A stretch of DNA of 64,000 nt from an uncultured Coriobacteriaceae bacterium (GCA_902791035.1 CADAUA010000011.1:1-64000); one strand, 5' to 3'; positions 16,169 to 25,235 are shown, counted from the first letter of the stretch. The notes: a model not told the origin generated them from the sequence alone. Translations and numbers: made by a program.

Positions 16169-17005
16169 CTACGCTGCGGGAATGTCCAGCGTGACGTCGT
16201 CGAACTGGGTTATGAAGTCATCGCTGAAGATGTCGGGGACCACCACCTGGAAGGCCTCCGGATCCATGGGCGGGAAGACCAGGATCCCGCTGGTGGAGGC
16301 CCCGGCCGTAAGGTCGTAGCTCAGCTCGGGATAGTTGCCCGCGTAGACCGAGCCGGTGCTGGAGTCCTGATCGACCTGCTGGCCGTTGGCGATGATCCGG
16401 ATGGAATAGGGCGCGTAGGTTATGGTGTTGGCACTCGCATTGGACACCGTGAGGTACACGCGCGTCTCGATGTCGGCGTACTCGACCTTGTCGCACGTGA
16501 AGGTTACGTCGTTCTCCGTAACGGAGACGGCCGGCTCGACCGTAGCCGTGGCGGGCGCCACGACCGTCATGTAGTCCGACTTGATGATGGTCGCGTCCTT
16601 GATGAGCGGCACGGTGACCTCACCGCCAAAGGCATTGGTGCCCGTGTAGGAGCCGTCAACCCTGCCGTCCACGAGGATGTAGTCATCGGACGAGAAGGTC
16701 TCGTCAGTCTGGGAGTAGACGATGTAGCTGCGGTCGTAGGTGATCGTGTCGTAGAAGGCCTGCAGGGCCGTGGTGTCCCCGTCCTTCTCTGAGCTGTCAA
16801 GCACCTTGCCCGGGAGCTTGACCCACTTGCCCTTGCAGTCGTCCGGATTGGTAAAGAGCGCATCCATCTGCGAATCGTCGAGGTACTCGCGCTCCTCGGG
16901 TGCAACGTCAGCGCCGCCAGAATCGTCGCACCCCGCCAGCACCACCGCGGACGCGGCGAACAGGGCGCCTTCCAGGAACTGCCTGCGATTGAGTGTGATG
17001 GCCAT
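16169..17005 (-). CDS. Tat-type lipoprotein of unknown function
   Basis: The 278-residue protein begins with NRRQFLEGALFAASAV followed by VLAGC. This is a twin-arginine motif in front of a lipobox, so it is probably exported by the Tat system and lipid-anchored at Cys25. The mature part is acidic and beta-rich. Residues about 40-140 (YDTITYDRSYIVYSQTDE and following) may form an OB-like or DUF-type domain. Residues about 170-270 resemble an Ig-like/DUF5067-style fold (YLTVSNASANTITYAPYS). There are no catalytic residues I can name. The ATG at 17005 has GAGAGGA upstream. Confidence 0.75.
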   Translation of the reverse strand: MAITLNRRQFLEGALFAASAVVLAGCDDSGGADVAPEEREYLDDSQMDALFTNPDDCKGKWVKLPGKVLDSSEKDGDTTALQAFYDTITYDRSYIVYSQTDETFSSDDYILVDGRVDGSYTGTNAFGGEVTVPLIKDATIIKSDYMTVVAPATATVEPAVSVTENDVTFTCDKVEYADIETRVYLTVSNASANTITYAPYSIRIIANGQQVDQDSSTGSVYAGNYPELSYDLTAGASTSGILVFPPMDPEAFQVVVPDIFSDDFITQFDDVTLDIPAA

Positions 17006-17025
17006 GGTCCTCTCCCCTCACGTGG

Positions 17026-17679
17026 GTGCGCGAGGCGCTCTCGCTCGCCATCAACCGTCAGGAGCTCATCGACACCGTGCTCTCGGGCGCGGCCACGCCC
17101 GCCGGGCAGTTCTGCGCGCCCGGCGAGGAGGGCCACGACGACAGCATGGAGGTCCTGCCCTACGACCCCGAGCGCGCCAAGGAGCTCCTGGCCGAGGCCG
17201 GGGCGACGGGCCTGACGCTTACGTGCGAGGTCACCCAGCCGCAGGAGAACGTTGCCGTGGTCCTGCAGTCCTACTGGCACGAGATCGGCGTGGAGTGCGA
17301 GGTCCAGACCATCGACAACGGCGTCTACACCTCCGAGCGTGCCAACGGCGAGCTGCAGATCACCGTGGCCCGCTGGACCACCCTGTGCTACGTGGGCGCC
17401 GAGCACATGCGGACCTACTTCCACAGCGGCAGCTCCGACAAGAAGAGCTCCTTCTACGCGAACCCAGACTTCGACGCGCTGATCGAGGGAGCCGAGGCCG
17501 ACCTGAACAAGGACTCCCGCATCGACAAGACCATCGAGGCCGACAAGCTCCTCACTCAGGAGGACTACGCCTGTATCCCGGTGGAATACCCTTGGGCGCC
17601 GTACGTCTGCGCCGACGGCCTCACTGGCATCTACCGCATCTACACCTTCGTATTCACGAACAAGATCGAGATGGCGTAG
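17026..17679 (+). pseudogene. Oligopeptide-binding protein (SBP family 5), C-terminal fragment
   Basis: The 217 residues REALSLAINRQELIDTVLSG to the end correspond to the C-terminal third of an OppA/DppA-type solute-binding protein. There is no signal peptide, no lipobox and no N-terminal lobe. The frame begins only 20 bases from the divergent lipoprotein start, so a rearrangement has removed the 5' two thirds. No Opp permease genes adjoin it. The product, if made, cannot be exported or bind peptides. Confidence 0.85.
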
Positions 17680-17736
17680 GCTGATCGCGGGGCGCGTGCC
17701 CACGTGAGTGCACGCTCGCGACGGAAGGGGATCAGC

Positions 17737-18477
17737 ATGACGGGACACGGTCCGCTCATCGGCGTGGCACCACAGCGCGGCGACGCGTCGGCCGGCAGCT
17801 ACGGACACGAGTACGTGGCCGACATCTTCCTCGAGGCGATCGTAGCCGCGGGCGGCGTGCCGGTCATGCTGCCCGGCAGCGCGGACGAGTCGCTCATCGC
17901 AACATATGTGGACCTCTGCGACGGCATCGCCATCCCCGGCGGGCACCGGCCCCATCCCAGCATGTGGGGAGAGGAGCCCATCGCGGCAGCGACCGAGTAC
18001 TCTCCCGAGCGCGATGCCCTGGAGGTGCCACTCGTGCGCATGGCCCTCGCGGCAAACAAGCCCCTGCTCGGGGTGTGCCGCGGGTCGCAGATGATCAACA
18101 TCGCCCTTGGCGGGGGCCTTGTGCAGGACCTGGACACGCTGCCACCCGTGGGCGAGCAGGCACACTGGAACCACTGGAACATCCATCGTCACGCCGCTCA
18201 CGAGGTGCTGGTGGACGAGGGGTCGCTCCTCTGTCGCGTGCTGGGCGGACGCGTGCGCGTGCAGGCTAACTCCAGCCATCGCCAGTGCATGGGGACGCTG
18301 GGCCAGGGCGTGGTCGTGTGTGCGCACGCCACCGACGGTGTCCCCGAGGCGGTGGAGGTGCCGGGCAGACGATTCGCCCTGGGCGTCCAGTGGCACCCGG
18401 AGTTCCTGTGGAAGACGCTGGACTCGGACGCGACCATCTGGCGGGCGTTCGTGGCCGCGGCGGGCGCGGGCGAGTAG
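17737..18477 (+). CDS. Class I amidotransferase, gamma-glutamyl-GABA hydrolase family (peptidase C26)
   Basis: The 246-residue protein shows the nucleophile elbow GVCRGSQM (Cys about 110) and the His-Glu pair in VQWHPE (about 217-222), the full triad of class I glutamine amidotransferases. The opening PLIGVAPQRG matches the PuuD-like group, which hydrolyses gamma-glutamyl amides such as gamma-glutamyl-GABA in putrescine breakdown. No puu genes are nearby, so the substrate is open. ATG 17737 lies behind AAGGGG. The last 30 bases of the gene are partly repeated just downstream (18480-18530), a small tandem duplication. Confidence 0.85.
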   Translation: MTGHGPLIGVAPQRGDASAGSYGHEYVADIFLEAIVAAGGVPVMLPGSADESLIATYVDLCDGIAIPGGHRPHPSMWGEEPIAAATEYSPERDALEVPLVRMALAANKPLLGVCRGSQMINIALGGGLVQDLDTLPPVGEQAHWNHWNIHRHAAHEVLVDEGSLLCRVLGGRVRVQANSSHRQCMGTLGQGVVVCAHATDGVPEAVEVPGRRFALGVQWHPEFLWKTLDSDATIWRAFVAAAGAGE

Positions 18478-18588
18478 CTCGGACGCGGGCGTTCGTGGCT
18501 GCGGCGAGCGCGGGCGTCGGTGGCCGCAGCCGCCTCGAGGCATGACGGGAGAACCGTCCCCCCGGCACGCATGGCACGCCGACACACC

Positions 18589-19230
18589 CTACAAGCCCAG
18601 GACCTCCGCAGCCGGTCCTGCCGCAACGAGTCCCTGGTTGAGCGCGCGATAGAGGTAACGCACCGGGATGCTCGCGTTCGGATGCCAGAGGTCGCAAACG
18701 AGCGCCTGCGCCGCAGGGTCCGTGATGGGTACGCCGTAGAGCCAGAGGAAGGCTTGGCGAACGGCACCGTCCTCGAGCGGGAGCACGTCGGGACGCCCAA
18801 GGTGGAAGATCAGGAACATGTCGGCCGTCCAGCGACCGATGCCCTTTGTCCGGTATAGGGCGGCGCGAACCTCGTCGTCCGAGAGTTGTGCGAGAGCCTG
18901 CAGGGAGTCCTCGGTCCAAGCGCCGGCAAGCGAAAGAATCGTCTCGGCCTTTCGGCGCGCCATACCACAGGAGCGGATCTGGTCGAGGCTGAGCGCGCGC
19001 ACGCCCTCGGGTGTGACGCGCCCGTCGCAGAGGTCGGTAAGGCGCGCGTTTATCGTGTTGCCAGCCTTCATGGAGAGCATCTGCTCAATGACGGAGTGCG
19101 TGAGCTGGGCAAACGCTGAGTCCGACTCGCCGTAACGGAGGTCGCCGATGCGCGCCATGAGCTGTGCGAGGCGCCAGTCACGCTCGGCGAGCCGGCGCAC
19201 CTCGGGAGAGGCTAGTTCGATGCAACCCAT
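18589..19230 (-). CDS. AlkA-like DNA-3-methyladenine glycosylase (HhH-GPD)
   Basis: The 213-residue protein has the helix-hairpin-helix-GPD fold. A QLTHSVIEQMLSMKAG helix comes first, then LYRTKGIGRWTADMFLIFHL (the hairpin and following helix), then VLPLEDGAVRQAF, which holds the catalytic aspartate at about residue 160. It should remove alkylated bases such as 3-methyladenine from DNA in base-excision repair. I chose ATG 19230, four bases behind GGAGG. The longer upstream frame runs into the family B inverted-repeat element. The N-terminal AlkA domain is absent, as in the shorter family members. Confidence 0.85.
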   Translation of the reverse strand: MGCIELASPEVRRLAERDWRLAQLMARIGDLRYGESDSAFAQLTHSVIEQMLSMKAGNTINARLTDLCDGRVTPEGVRALSLDQIRSCGMARRKAETILSLAGAWTEDSLQALAQLSDDEVRAALYRTKGIGRWTADMFLIFHLGRPDVLPLEDGAVRQAFLWLYGVPITDPAAQALVCDLWHPNASIPVRYLYRALNQGLVAAGPAAEVLGL

Positions 19231-19297
19231 GGGGCCTCCGATGCATGCGTGGGTTTGGCTACGGCCGATTGTAGGCGCAAGATGCTCGGCGAAATCC

Positions 19298-19492
19298 GGC
19301 CGAAGTAGAGCAATCCGGGAATACGACGTCAAACCCGAACTTGTCGGTGTCATCCGACGCGGGCTGGAGGCTTGTGCTCCACTTTACCGCCTCAAAAGTC
19401 CCTCATGCCTGCAGGGTTCGTTCCAGTCGGGCTCAAGTGACACCGACAAGTTCGGATTTGACGTCATTTGAGGGAATTCTTCTACTTCGACC
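19298..19492. mobile_element. 195-bp element with 54-nt inverted repeats, family B copy 2
   Basis: The arms 19298-19351 and 19439-19492 are inverted copies, nearly perfect over GACGTCAAAYCCGAACTTGT and CGGTGTC. The interior differs from the 13791 copy but again contains CTGCAG and no frame. Outer parts of the arms (GGYCGAAGTAGA) also agree with copy 1. Confidence 0.75.
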
Positions 19493-19557
19493 GTATCGAC
19501 GGGGCTTGCAGGGCAGCAGGCAAGGCCACTGGCAGATGGCGCTCGCGCACTGGTAGA

Positions 19558-19621
19558 TGGGGTCGGACCCTTTGTCACGTTTCGTCGGCGTGACATGGGG
19601 TCGGACCCTTTGTCACGTTTC
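19558..19621. repeat. Direct repeat GGGGTCGGACCCTTTGTCAC, family F
   Basis: Two 25-bp copies begin near 19558 and 19594, separated by TCGTCGGCGTGACA. Related versions occur at 30432-30474, at 40680 and, as a four-fold tandem, inside the gene at 38745-40610. Confidence 0.8.
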
Positions 19622-19711
19622 CACCTATGCACGGATACGCGACGGCAGCTCACGCCTCGGATAGGCAGGGCTACCATGGCGGGCAGCCAAATCCCGTCGC
19701 GAGGAGCACCC

Positions 19712-20890
19712 ATGCCCACGCTCAGCCACCGCACCGAGAGGTTCACCGACTCCGTCATCCGCCGCATGACCCGCGTCTCGCTCAAGTACGGCGCCATCAA
19801 CCTCTCGCAGGGCTTCCCCGACTTCGACCCGCCCGCGGTTATCACGGACCGCCTGGCCCAGGTAGCCCACGACGGCCCCCACCAGTATGCCCTCACCTGG
19901 GGCGCGCAGAACTTCCGCGAGGCCTTGGCCGCCAAGCAGCGGCCGCGGATGGGCATAGACATCAATCCCGATACGAACATAGTGGTCACCTGCGGCTCCA
20001 CGGAGGCCATGATGTGCGCCGTCATGTCGGTGGTGGACCCTGGCGAGCGCGTGGTCGTCTTCTCCCCCTTCTACGAGAACTACGGGGCGGACGCCATCCT
20101 CTGCGGGGCCACGCCAACCTACGTGACCCTGCACGCGCCGGAGTTCTCGTTCGACGAGGCAGAGCTCGAGGCCGCCTGCGCCCTGCCCGGCACCAAGGCC
20201 CTCATCCTCTGTAACCCATCAAACCCCACGGGGCACGTCTTTGCCCTAGCCGAGCTGCAGGCGATCGCCCGCATGGCCGAGAAGTACGACCTCTTCGTGA
20301 TCACCGACGAGGTCTACGAGCACATCGTCTACGCCCCGCACCGCCACGTCTACTTCGCATCGCTGCCGGAGATGGCAGAGCGCACGCTCTCCTGCAGCTC
20401 CCTCTCCAAGACATACTCGATGACAGGTTGGCGCCTCGGCTACGTGATTGCGCCGGCCGAGGTGATCGACCGCGCAAAGAAGGTCCACGACTTCCTGACC
20501 GTTGGTGCCGCCGCGCCCCTCATGGAGGCCGCGGTGGCGGGACTCACCCTGCCGGCCAGCTATTACGAAGACCTGACCGCTCTCTACACGCACAAGCGCG
20601 AGCTCTTCTGCACGGGCCTGCGCGACCTGGGCTTCCGGATCGTGGAGCCGCAGGGCGCCTATTATGTGATGGCCGACGTGAGCGCGGCCGAGGCCGAGCT
20701 GGGCTATACCGACGACGAGACCTTCGCCGTGGACCTCTGCCGCAAGGTGGGCGTGGCCACGGTGCCTGGCAACTGCTTCTTTGCGGGCGACGAGTACCAC
20801 TTCGTGCGCTTCCACTTTGCCAAGAGCGACGAGCTGCTGGGCCAGGCGCTCGACGCACTCGACGGCTGGCAGGAGAAGATGCAGGCGTAA
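19712..20890 (+). CDS. PLP-dependent class I/II aminotransferase
   Basis: The 392-residue fold-type I enzyme shows NLSQGFPDFDPP near the N-terminus, CNPSNPTG (about 168-175), the aspartate-tyrosine pair in TDEVYEH, the PLP lysine in SSLSKTYSMTGWRLGY (about 230) and a final arginine in HFVRFHFAK. This fits the kynurenine-oxoglutarate/methionine-type (KAT/YbdL-like) aminotransferases, which move amino groups from aromatic or sulphur amino acids to 2-oxo acids. The exact substrate cannot be read. I chose ATG 19712 behind GAGGAG. It is monocistronic and ends before a strong terminator. Confidence 0.88.
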   Translation: MPTLSHRTERFTDSVIRRMTRVSLKYGAINLSQGFPDFDPPAVITDRLAQVAHDGPHQYALTWGAQNFREALAAKQRPRMGIDINPDTNIVVTCGSTEAMMCAVMSVVDPGERVVVFSPFYENYGADAILCGATPTYVTLHAPEFSFDEAELEAACALPGTKALILCNPSNPTGHVFALAELQAIARMAEKYDLFVITDEVYEHIVYAPHRHVYFASLPEMAERTLSCSSLSKTYSMTGWRLGYVIAPAEVIDRAKKVHDFLTVGAAAPLMEAAVAGLTLPASYYEDLTALYTHKRELFCTGLRDLGFRIVEPQGAYYVMADVSAAEAELGYTDDETFAVDLCRKVGVATVPGNCFFAGDEYHFVRFHFAKSDELLGQALDALDGWQEKMQA

Positions 20891-20949
20891 GGGAATCGGC
20901 TGGCCCCTTCTCCTGTGCGGCTCTCCCACCAAACAGCTCGGCTCCTAAG

Positions 20950-20981
20950 AAAAACGGATGTTCGCGCGAACATCCGTTTTT
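20950..20981. terminator. Bidirectional intrinsic terminator after the aminotransferase gene
   Basis: The arms AAAAACGGATGTTCG and CGAACATCCGTTTTT form a 15-bp perfect stem with a two-base loop and a T-run. This is one of the few textbook terminators in the window. Confidence 0.92.
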
Positions 20982-21221
20982 ATATATGCTAGAATGGGTT
21001 TGCTGCAAGGGGAAGGGCCACCAGATCGAAGGGGTGCAAAGAAGGCCGCCGGAACCGGGTCCCGACACTTTGGCGCGAGAGCCCTCCGTAGCAAGACATC
21101 CATCTGGATCGTTTTGTGAGAGGAGGGCTCATGGAGCTCACATCGCACTTTCCGTAGAAGCACCCAAGCTAGAAACACCCAAGCCACTGCACTCAGCACC
21201 TTCCACGCCAAAGGAGAAACA
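20982..21221. other. Leader before the Rpn-family gene
   Basis: These 240 bases hold no gene I can support. AAAGGAG at 21210 serves the following ATG. No promoter boxes with good spacing are visible. Confidence 0.4.
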
Positions 21222-22157
21222 ATGCGCACAAACAAGACCAACCAGATTGAATGGACCTACGACAGCAACAGGGAGCAGGCAGAGGCCCTCTGGCCCAGCT
21301 TGGGCTTCTCCAACGACTACATCTTCGGAGCAGTTCTCAAGTCCAATCCCGACCTCTGCCGGCGACTCCTCGAGTGCGTCCTGGACATCCCTATCCGAAA
21401 GGTGGTTATCGTCACGCCGCAGCGCGAGTCGAGCCCATCGCTGCAGGCAAAGTCGGTACGACTTGATGCCTACGTTGGTGACGACAGCGGCAGGGTGTTC
21501 GATGTGGAGATGCAACGCTACGAAGCCCGCCATCTCGTCAAGCGCGCACGCTACTACCAAGCCGTGATGGACACCGAACAGCTCGACAAGGGCACGGACT
21601 ACCAGGACCTCCCGGACGCCTTCGTAATCTTCTTCTGCACCTTCGACCCCTTCGGGCGAGGACTGAAGCGCTATACATACCGCCAGGCATGCAAGGAGGA
21701 CGGGTCCTTCGCTCCTTGGGACGGGAGCGAGCGGGTGTATCTAAACACCACCGGCACCAGGGGGGACATAAGCGATGACCTGCAGAGCGTCCTCGACTAC
21801 ATCGCAGGGCATAATAATACCGAGAACGCGCTTGTGTCCGACATCGAGCACGCCGTGACCGACGTGCTCTCCTCGGAGGAGAGGAGGAGAGAGTTCGTGG
21901 ACATGCAGCTGAGGATGCAGGACGAGCATCGCCTCGGACACGAGGAGGGCTTTGCCATAGGACACGCAGAGGGGCTTGAGCAGGGGCTTGAGCAGGGGCT
22001 TGAGCAGGGGCTTGAGCAGGGACGCGCTGATACCTTAGCTCTTCTGAGCAGGCTCTCCCAGGCGCTGGCGGAAGCAAACCGTAGCGACGAGCTGCCCAAG
22101 GCGCTGGCCGATTCCGACTATCTTGACGCTCTATGCAAGGAGTTCGGCATCAAGTAG
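21222..22157 (+). CDS. Rpn-family recombination-promoting nuclease / PD-(D/E)XK transposase-like protein
   Basis: The 311-residue protein belongs to the Rpn/PDDEXK_2 (PF12784-type) family. It has FSNDYIFGAVLKSNPDLCRRLL, then RLDAYVGDDSGRVFDVEMQR, the D...ExQ nuclease core, and the helix RARYYQAVMD. E. coli relatives cut DNA and raise RecA-independent recombination. Near the C-terminus a 12-bp unit is repeated four times (21973-22020), giving tandem Gly-Leu-Glu-Gln. The copy number at this spot is often variable in the family, which suggests phase-variable or slippage-prone length. The start has AAAGGAG seven bases upstream. Confidence 0.88.
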   Translation: MRTNKTNQIEWTYDSNREQAEALWPSLGFSNDYIFGAVLKSNPDLCRRLLECVLDIPIRKVVIVTPQRESSPSLQAKSVRLDAYVGDDSGRVFDVEMQRYEARHLVKRARYYQAVMDTEQLDKGTDYQDLPDAFVIFFCTFDPFGRGLKRYTYRQACKEDGSFAPWDGSERVYLNTTGTRGDISDDLQSVLDYIAGHNNTENALVSDIEHAVTDVLSSEERRREFVDMQLRMQDEHRLGHEEGFAIGHAEGLEQGLEQGLEQGLEQGRADTLALLSRLSQALAEANRSDELPKALADSDYLDALCKEFGIK

Positions 22158-22180
22158 TACCCGATCCCAGCCATAGAGAA

Positions 22181-22210
22181 GGGGCGGCAGGCCCTGTGTC
22201 CTGCCGCCCC
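22181..22210. terminator. Terminator between convergent Rpn and GH3 genes
   Basis: The stem GGGGCGGCAGG / CCTGCCGCCCC has an 8-base loop, 24 bases past one stop and 26 before the other. It can serve both genes. Confidence 0.85.
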
Positions 22211-22235
22211 CGTTCAAAGCTGTTCTCTCTCTAGC

Positions 22236-25010
22236 CTACTTGGCGTCGTGCTCCGCGTGCCAGGTGCGCCACTTCTTGAGGTTCTTGTGGCGACGCACGT
22301 AGTACAGGACGAAGAGCGCCACGAGCACCACCTGGATCACGCGCAGGCCGATGACCCAACCGTAGGGCATGGGATAGCAGGTCTGGAGCGCGTTGCTGTT
22401 TGCCACCATGTAGAGGATGTTGTGTGAGGCGGCGCGCAGCGCGTGGTGACCAGCCACGGTGTCCCTCGTGGCAGTGCCTGCCTGCATGTTGCCCAGGAAG
22501 GTGAGGATCAGGTCGTTGCCGGCACGGAGGGACCGGTCGATGTTCTGCGTGGTGGCGGCCATCACGCAGTCGGTGATCACGCAGCCGTGGAAGCCCCACT
22601 CGCCGCGCAGGACGTTCTGGAGCAGCTCGGGGCTCTCGGCCGTGGGCACCACGCCCAGGCGGTTGAAGGAGGTCATGACGGCAGTGGTGTCGCCGTCCTG
22701 AACCACGATCTGGAAGGGGCGCATATAGATCTCGCGCAGGGCCTGCTCGTTGAGCCAGGTCACGAGGCCGCCGTTGTCGCGGTTGGTCTCCTGGTCGTTG
22801 GCCACGAAGTGCTTGAAGTAGCTGTAGACGCCCTTGCTGTTGATGCCCTTGGACTCGGCCGCGGTGATCATGCCGGAGATGAAGGGGTCCTCGCTGGGGT
22901 ACTCGAAGTTGCGGCCAGAGAAGGGAGAGCGATGGATGTTGCACGCGGGGCCGTAGAGACCGGCCACGTGGTAGGCCGCGGCCTCGGCGCCCATGGCCTC
23001 GCCCACGCGCTGGGCAAGCTCGACGTTCCAGGTAGCAGCCAGGACGGAAGCACCGGTAAACTGGTTGCCCTTGACAGCGCCGATCATGTTGTTCACGCCG
23101 GCGGGGCCGTCGCAGTCGATGAGAGCGGGCTTGCTGATGCTGCTGATGGCATGGGTGCCCCAGCCGCCGTTGCCCACCAGGTCCACCATGTCGTTCACAG
23201 AGAGCTGCTCGAGGAGCTGGTCCCACTTGGGGTCGTCGTAGTCAAGGCCCGCCATGTCGGAGAGCTTGAGGCCGTGGTTGGCAAAGGTGATGTCCTCGCC
23301 CTCGCCGGCCTCGAGGCCGTCGCCGGACAGGTAGGAGTTGAGGGTCTGGTTGAACTCGTCGGTGGCCTCGACCTCGGCGGGAGTCATCTCGGTCGGGAAG
23401 GTGCCCGCCCAGTCGGCGCGGCTCAGCATGGTGAAGTCGCAGCCCTCGGTCATGTCGTCGAACTGGTTGGTGGCGGCCACGAGCTCGCTCGAGCGAGCGC
23501 CGTCGTTGGCGTCGTTGTAGATCCTGTCGGCAGGCACGTTCACGACGGCGGAGTCGATCACGTCGTGGGAGTTGGACTGCAGGCGCACCTCGTAGTCGCC
23601 AGCCTCGAGCACGTAGGCGCCACCCTGGGCCTTGATGCCGGAGTAGTCGTAGGAGGCCTGGTCCTCCATGTTGAAGGTCAGCTCCAGCGTCTGGGACTCG
23701 CCGGGCTCCAGCAGCTTGGTCTTGTCGAAGGCGGCAAGCTGGACCTCGGGCTTCTCGATCCCGCCCAAAGTGTAGGGGGCGTGCACGTAGAGCTGGACGA
23801 CGTCCTTGCCGGCCACGGAGCCGGTGTTGGTCACGGTCACGTGTGCGGTCACCGTACCCGCGGACTCGCTCACGGAGTCCAGGGTCTGGTCAAAGGTGGT
23901 GTAGCTCAGGCCGTAGCCAAAGGGATACTGCACCGTGGAGGCGTAGTCGATGAAGCCGTCGGCCGCGGCGGTCTCGTAGTAGCGGTAGCCTACGTAGATG
24001 CCCTCGTTGTAGTTGACGAAGTGATAGATGCCCGCGGACTCGGCGTCGCCGGTGCCGCCAAAGAGGGTGCCGTCGGCATAGGCGGTGTTGGTGTAGTCGT
24101 GGCTGCCCATGGTGTAGTAGCTGGGCGCGGACGTCACGTCGTAGGCAAAGGTGTCGGTCGTGCGGCCGGAGGGGTTCACCTTACCAGCCAGGATGTCGGC
24201 CACGGCGTTCATGCCGCGGGAGCCGGGCGTACCGATCCAGAGGGCGGCGTCGATGGCGTCGGAGTCCACGAAGCCCAGCTCCATGGCGTTGGGGCTGTTG
24301 AGCACGAGGACGACGTTCTCGTAGGAGCCCTCGACCTCGGCCAGGAGGGCCTCCTCGTTGGGCGTGAGCTCCAGGTAGGAGCGGCCGGCCTCGGAGCCGG
24401 TGTAGTCCGCCATGTCGAGCGGCAGATCCCAACCCTCGCCGCCCTTGCGGGTGATCACCACGATGGCGGTGTCGGAGTAGTCGCGCGCGCCAGCGAGAAG
24501 GTCCGCCGGGTAGTCGCTCATGGGAAGCTCGTAGAGGTTCCAGTCGGTACCCACGAGGCCCATGTTCTGCGCGGACTGGGCGTTCTGCTCGTAGAAGGAC
24601 TTGAGGTCGGGGTTGACCTCGAAGCCCGCCTGCTCGAAGGCCTGGTAGAGGTTAACGTTGGCGGAGCTGTCGCCCGAGCCGGAGCCGGTGCCGCCGTAGC
24701 TGAGGTCGTCCACGGTGGAGCCGAAGACGTTGACCTTGCCGGCACCCGTCATGGGCAGGACGCCGTCGTTCTTGAGGAGGATCGCGCCCTCGGACTCGAC
24801 CTCCTGCGTAATCTGTGCGGAGGCCTCCTGCGCGGCGACCGCCGCCTCGTCGCTCGCCTTGCCGCCTAGGACCATCTGGGCCGAGCCAAAGAACGGCTCA
24901 GCGATGAAGGTAAGCGCGCCCACCGCCACCAGGATCACCGCCAGAAGCGTCATGAGCACCATCGCGATGCGGCTTGGCCTCCTCGGCCCTTCCTTCTTCT
25001 TCCTTGCCAT
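22236..25010 (-). CDS. Membrane-anchored glycoside hydrolase family 3 with swapped domain order
   Basis: The 924-residue protein starts at ATG 25010. A hydrophobic segment (about residues 14-38) anchors the N-terminus, and a second (about 885-905), followed by YYVRRHKNLKKWR, closes the protein. Between them the usual GH3 order is reversed. The C-terminal alpha/beta domain comes first (EGAILLKNDGVLPM...), then a fibronectin-III-like part with YPFGYGLSYTTF, and last the (beta/alpha)8 domain with SFNRLGVVPTAE and the nucleophile Asp in CVITDCVM (about residue 813). GH3 members are beta-glucosidases, xylosidases or related enzymes. Reversed-order GH3 enzymes are known. The double anchor suggests work at the outer face of the membrane. 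Confidence 0.88.
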   Translation of the reverse strand: MARKKKEGPRRPSRIAMVLMTLLAVILVAVGALTFIAEPFFGSAQMVLGGKASDEAAVAAQEASAQITQEVESEGAILLKNDGVLPMTGAGKVNVFGSTVDDLSYGGTGSGSGDSSANVNLYQAFEQAGFEVNPDLKSFYEQNAQSAQNMGLVGTDWNLYELPMSDYPADLLAGARDYSDTAIVVITRKGGEGWDLPLDMADYTGSEAGRSYLELTPNEEALLAEVEGSYENVVLVLNSPNAMELGFVDSDAIDAALWIGTPGSRGMNAVADILAGKVNPSGRTTDTFAYDVTSAPSYYTMGSHDYTNTAYADGTLFGGTGDAESAGIYHFVNYNEGIYVGYRYYETAAADGFIDYASTVQYPFGYGLSYTTFDQTLDSVSESAGTVTAHVTVTNTGSVAGKDVVQLYVHAPYTLGGIEKPEVQLAAFDKTKLLEPGESQTLELTFNMEDQASYDYSGIKAQGGAYVLEAGDYEVRLQSNSHDVIDSAVVNVPADRIYNDANDGARSSELVAATNQFDDMTEGCDFTMLSRADWAGTFPTEMTPAEVEATDEFNQTLNSYLSGDGLEAGEGEDITFANHGLKLSDMAGLDYDDPKWDQLLEQLSVNDMVDLVGNGGWGTHAISSISKPALIDCDGPAGVNNMIGAVKGNQFTGASVLAATWNVELAQRVGEAMGAEAAAYHVAGLYGPACNIHRSPFSGRNFEYPSEDPFISGMITAAESKGINSKGVYSYFKHFVANDQETNRDNGGLVTWLNEQALREIYMRPFQIVVQDGDTTAVMTSFNRLGVVPTAESPELLQNVLRGEWGFHGCVITDCVMAATTQNIDRSLRAGNDLILTFLGNMQAGTATRDTVAGHHALRAASHNILYMVANSNALQTCYPMPYGWVIGLRVIQVVLVALFVLYYVRRHKNLKKWRTWHAEHDAK

Positions 25011-25145
25011 TTCCCCATCCCTTCTTGCCGGTTCGCCGGATGCGAACCCATTTAAGACAAGGCCAAGGTATTCTGGATGGACGGCTTGCGGGAGCCAGAT
25101 GCCGAATCCGGAATGCACGGTGCCGAATTCGGGAGCCGAGAGCCT

Positions 25146-25217
25146 GTCACAAAAGTGTCTGACACTTCTGTGACATTGCAGGTCTTATGTCACAAAAGTG
25201 TCTGACACTTCTGTGAC
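25146..25217. promoter_or_regulatory. Two identical 29-bp palindromes, family D copy 0
   Basis: Palindromes at 25146-25174 and 25189-25217 share the half GTCACAAAAGTGTC. They are 43 bp apart start to start, about four helical turns. They lie between the divergent GH3 and response-regulator genes, the second ending 18 bases before the regulator ATG. In this position they could be operators. The same palindrome occurs at gene ends elsewhere (35884, 38620). Confidence 0.7.
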
Positions 25218-25235
25218 ACGGGAGAAGGACGGGCG

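Larger units (their letters stand above)
19231..19711. other. 481-bp gap with a TIR element and repeated GGGGTCGGACCC motif
   Basis: The gap holds the family B element (19298-19492) and two copies of a 25-bp repeat (19558-19621). I see no gene. The aminotransferase promoter should lie between 19622 and 19700. Confidence 0.6.

Noticed and set aside
25146-25217. CRP-type sites (TGTGA-N6-TCACA)
   Set aside because: The apparent TGTGAC/GTCACA halves belong to longer palindromes that also occur at gene ends; spacing of the halves does not fit CRP.
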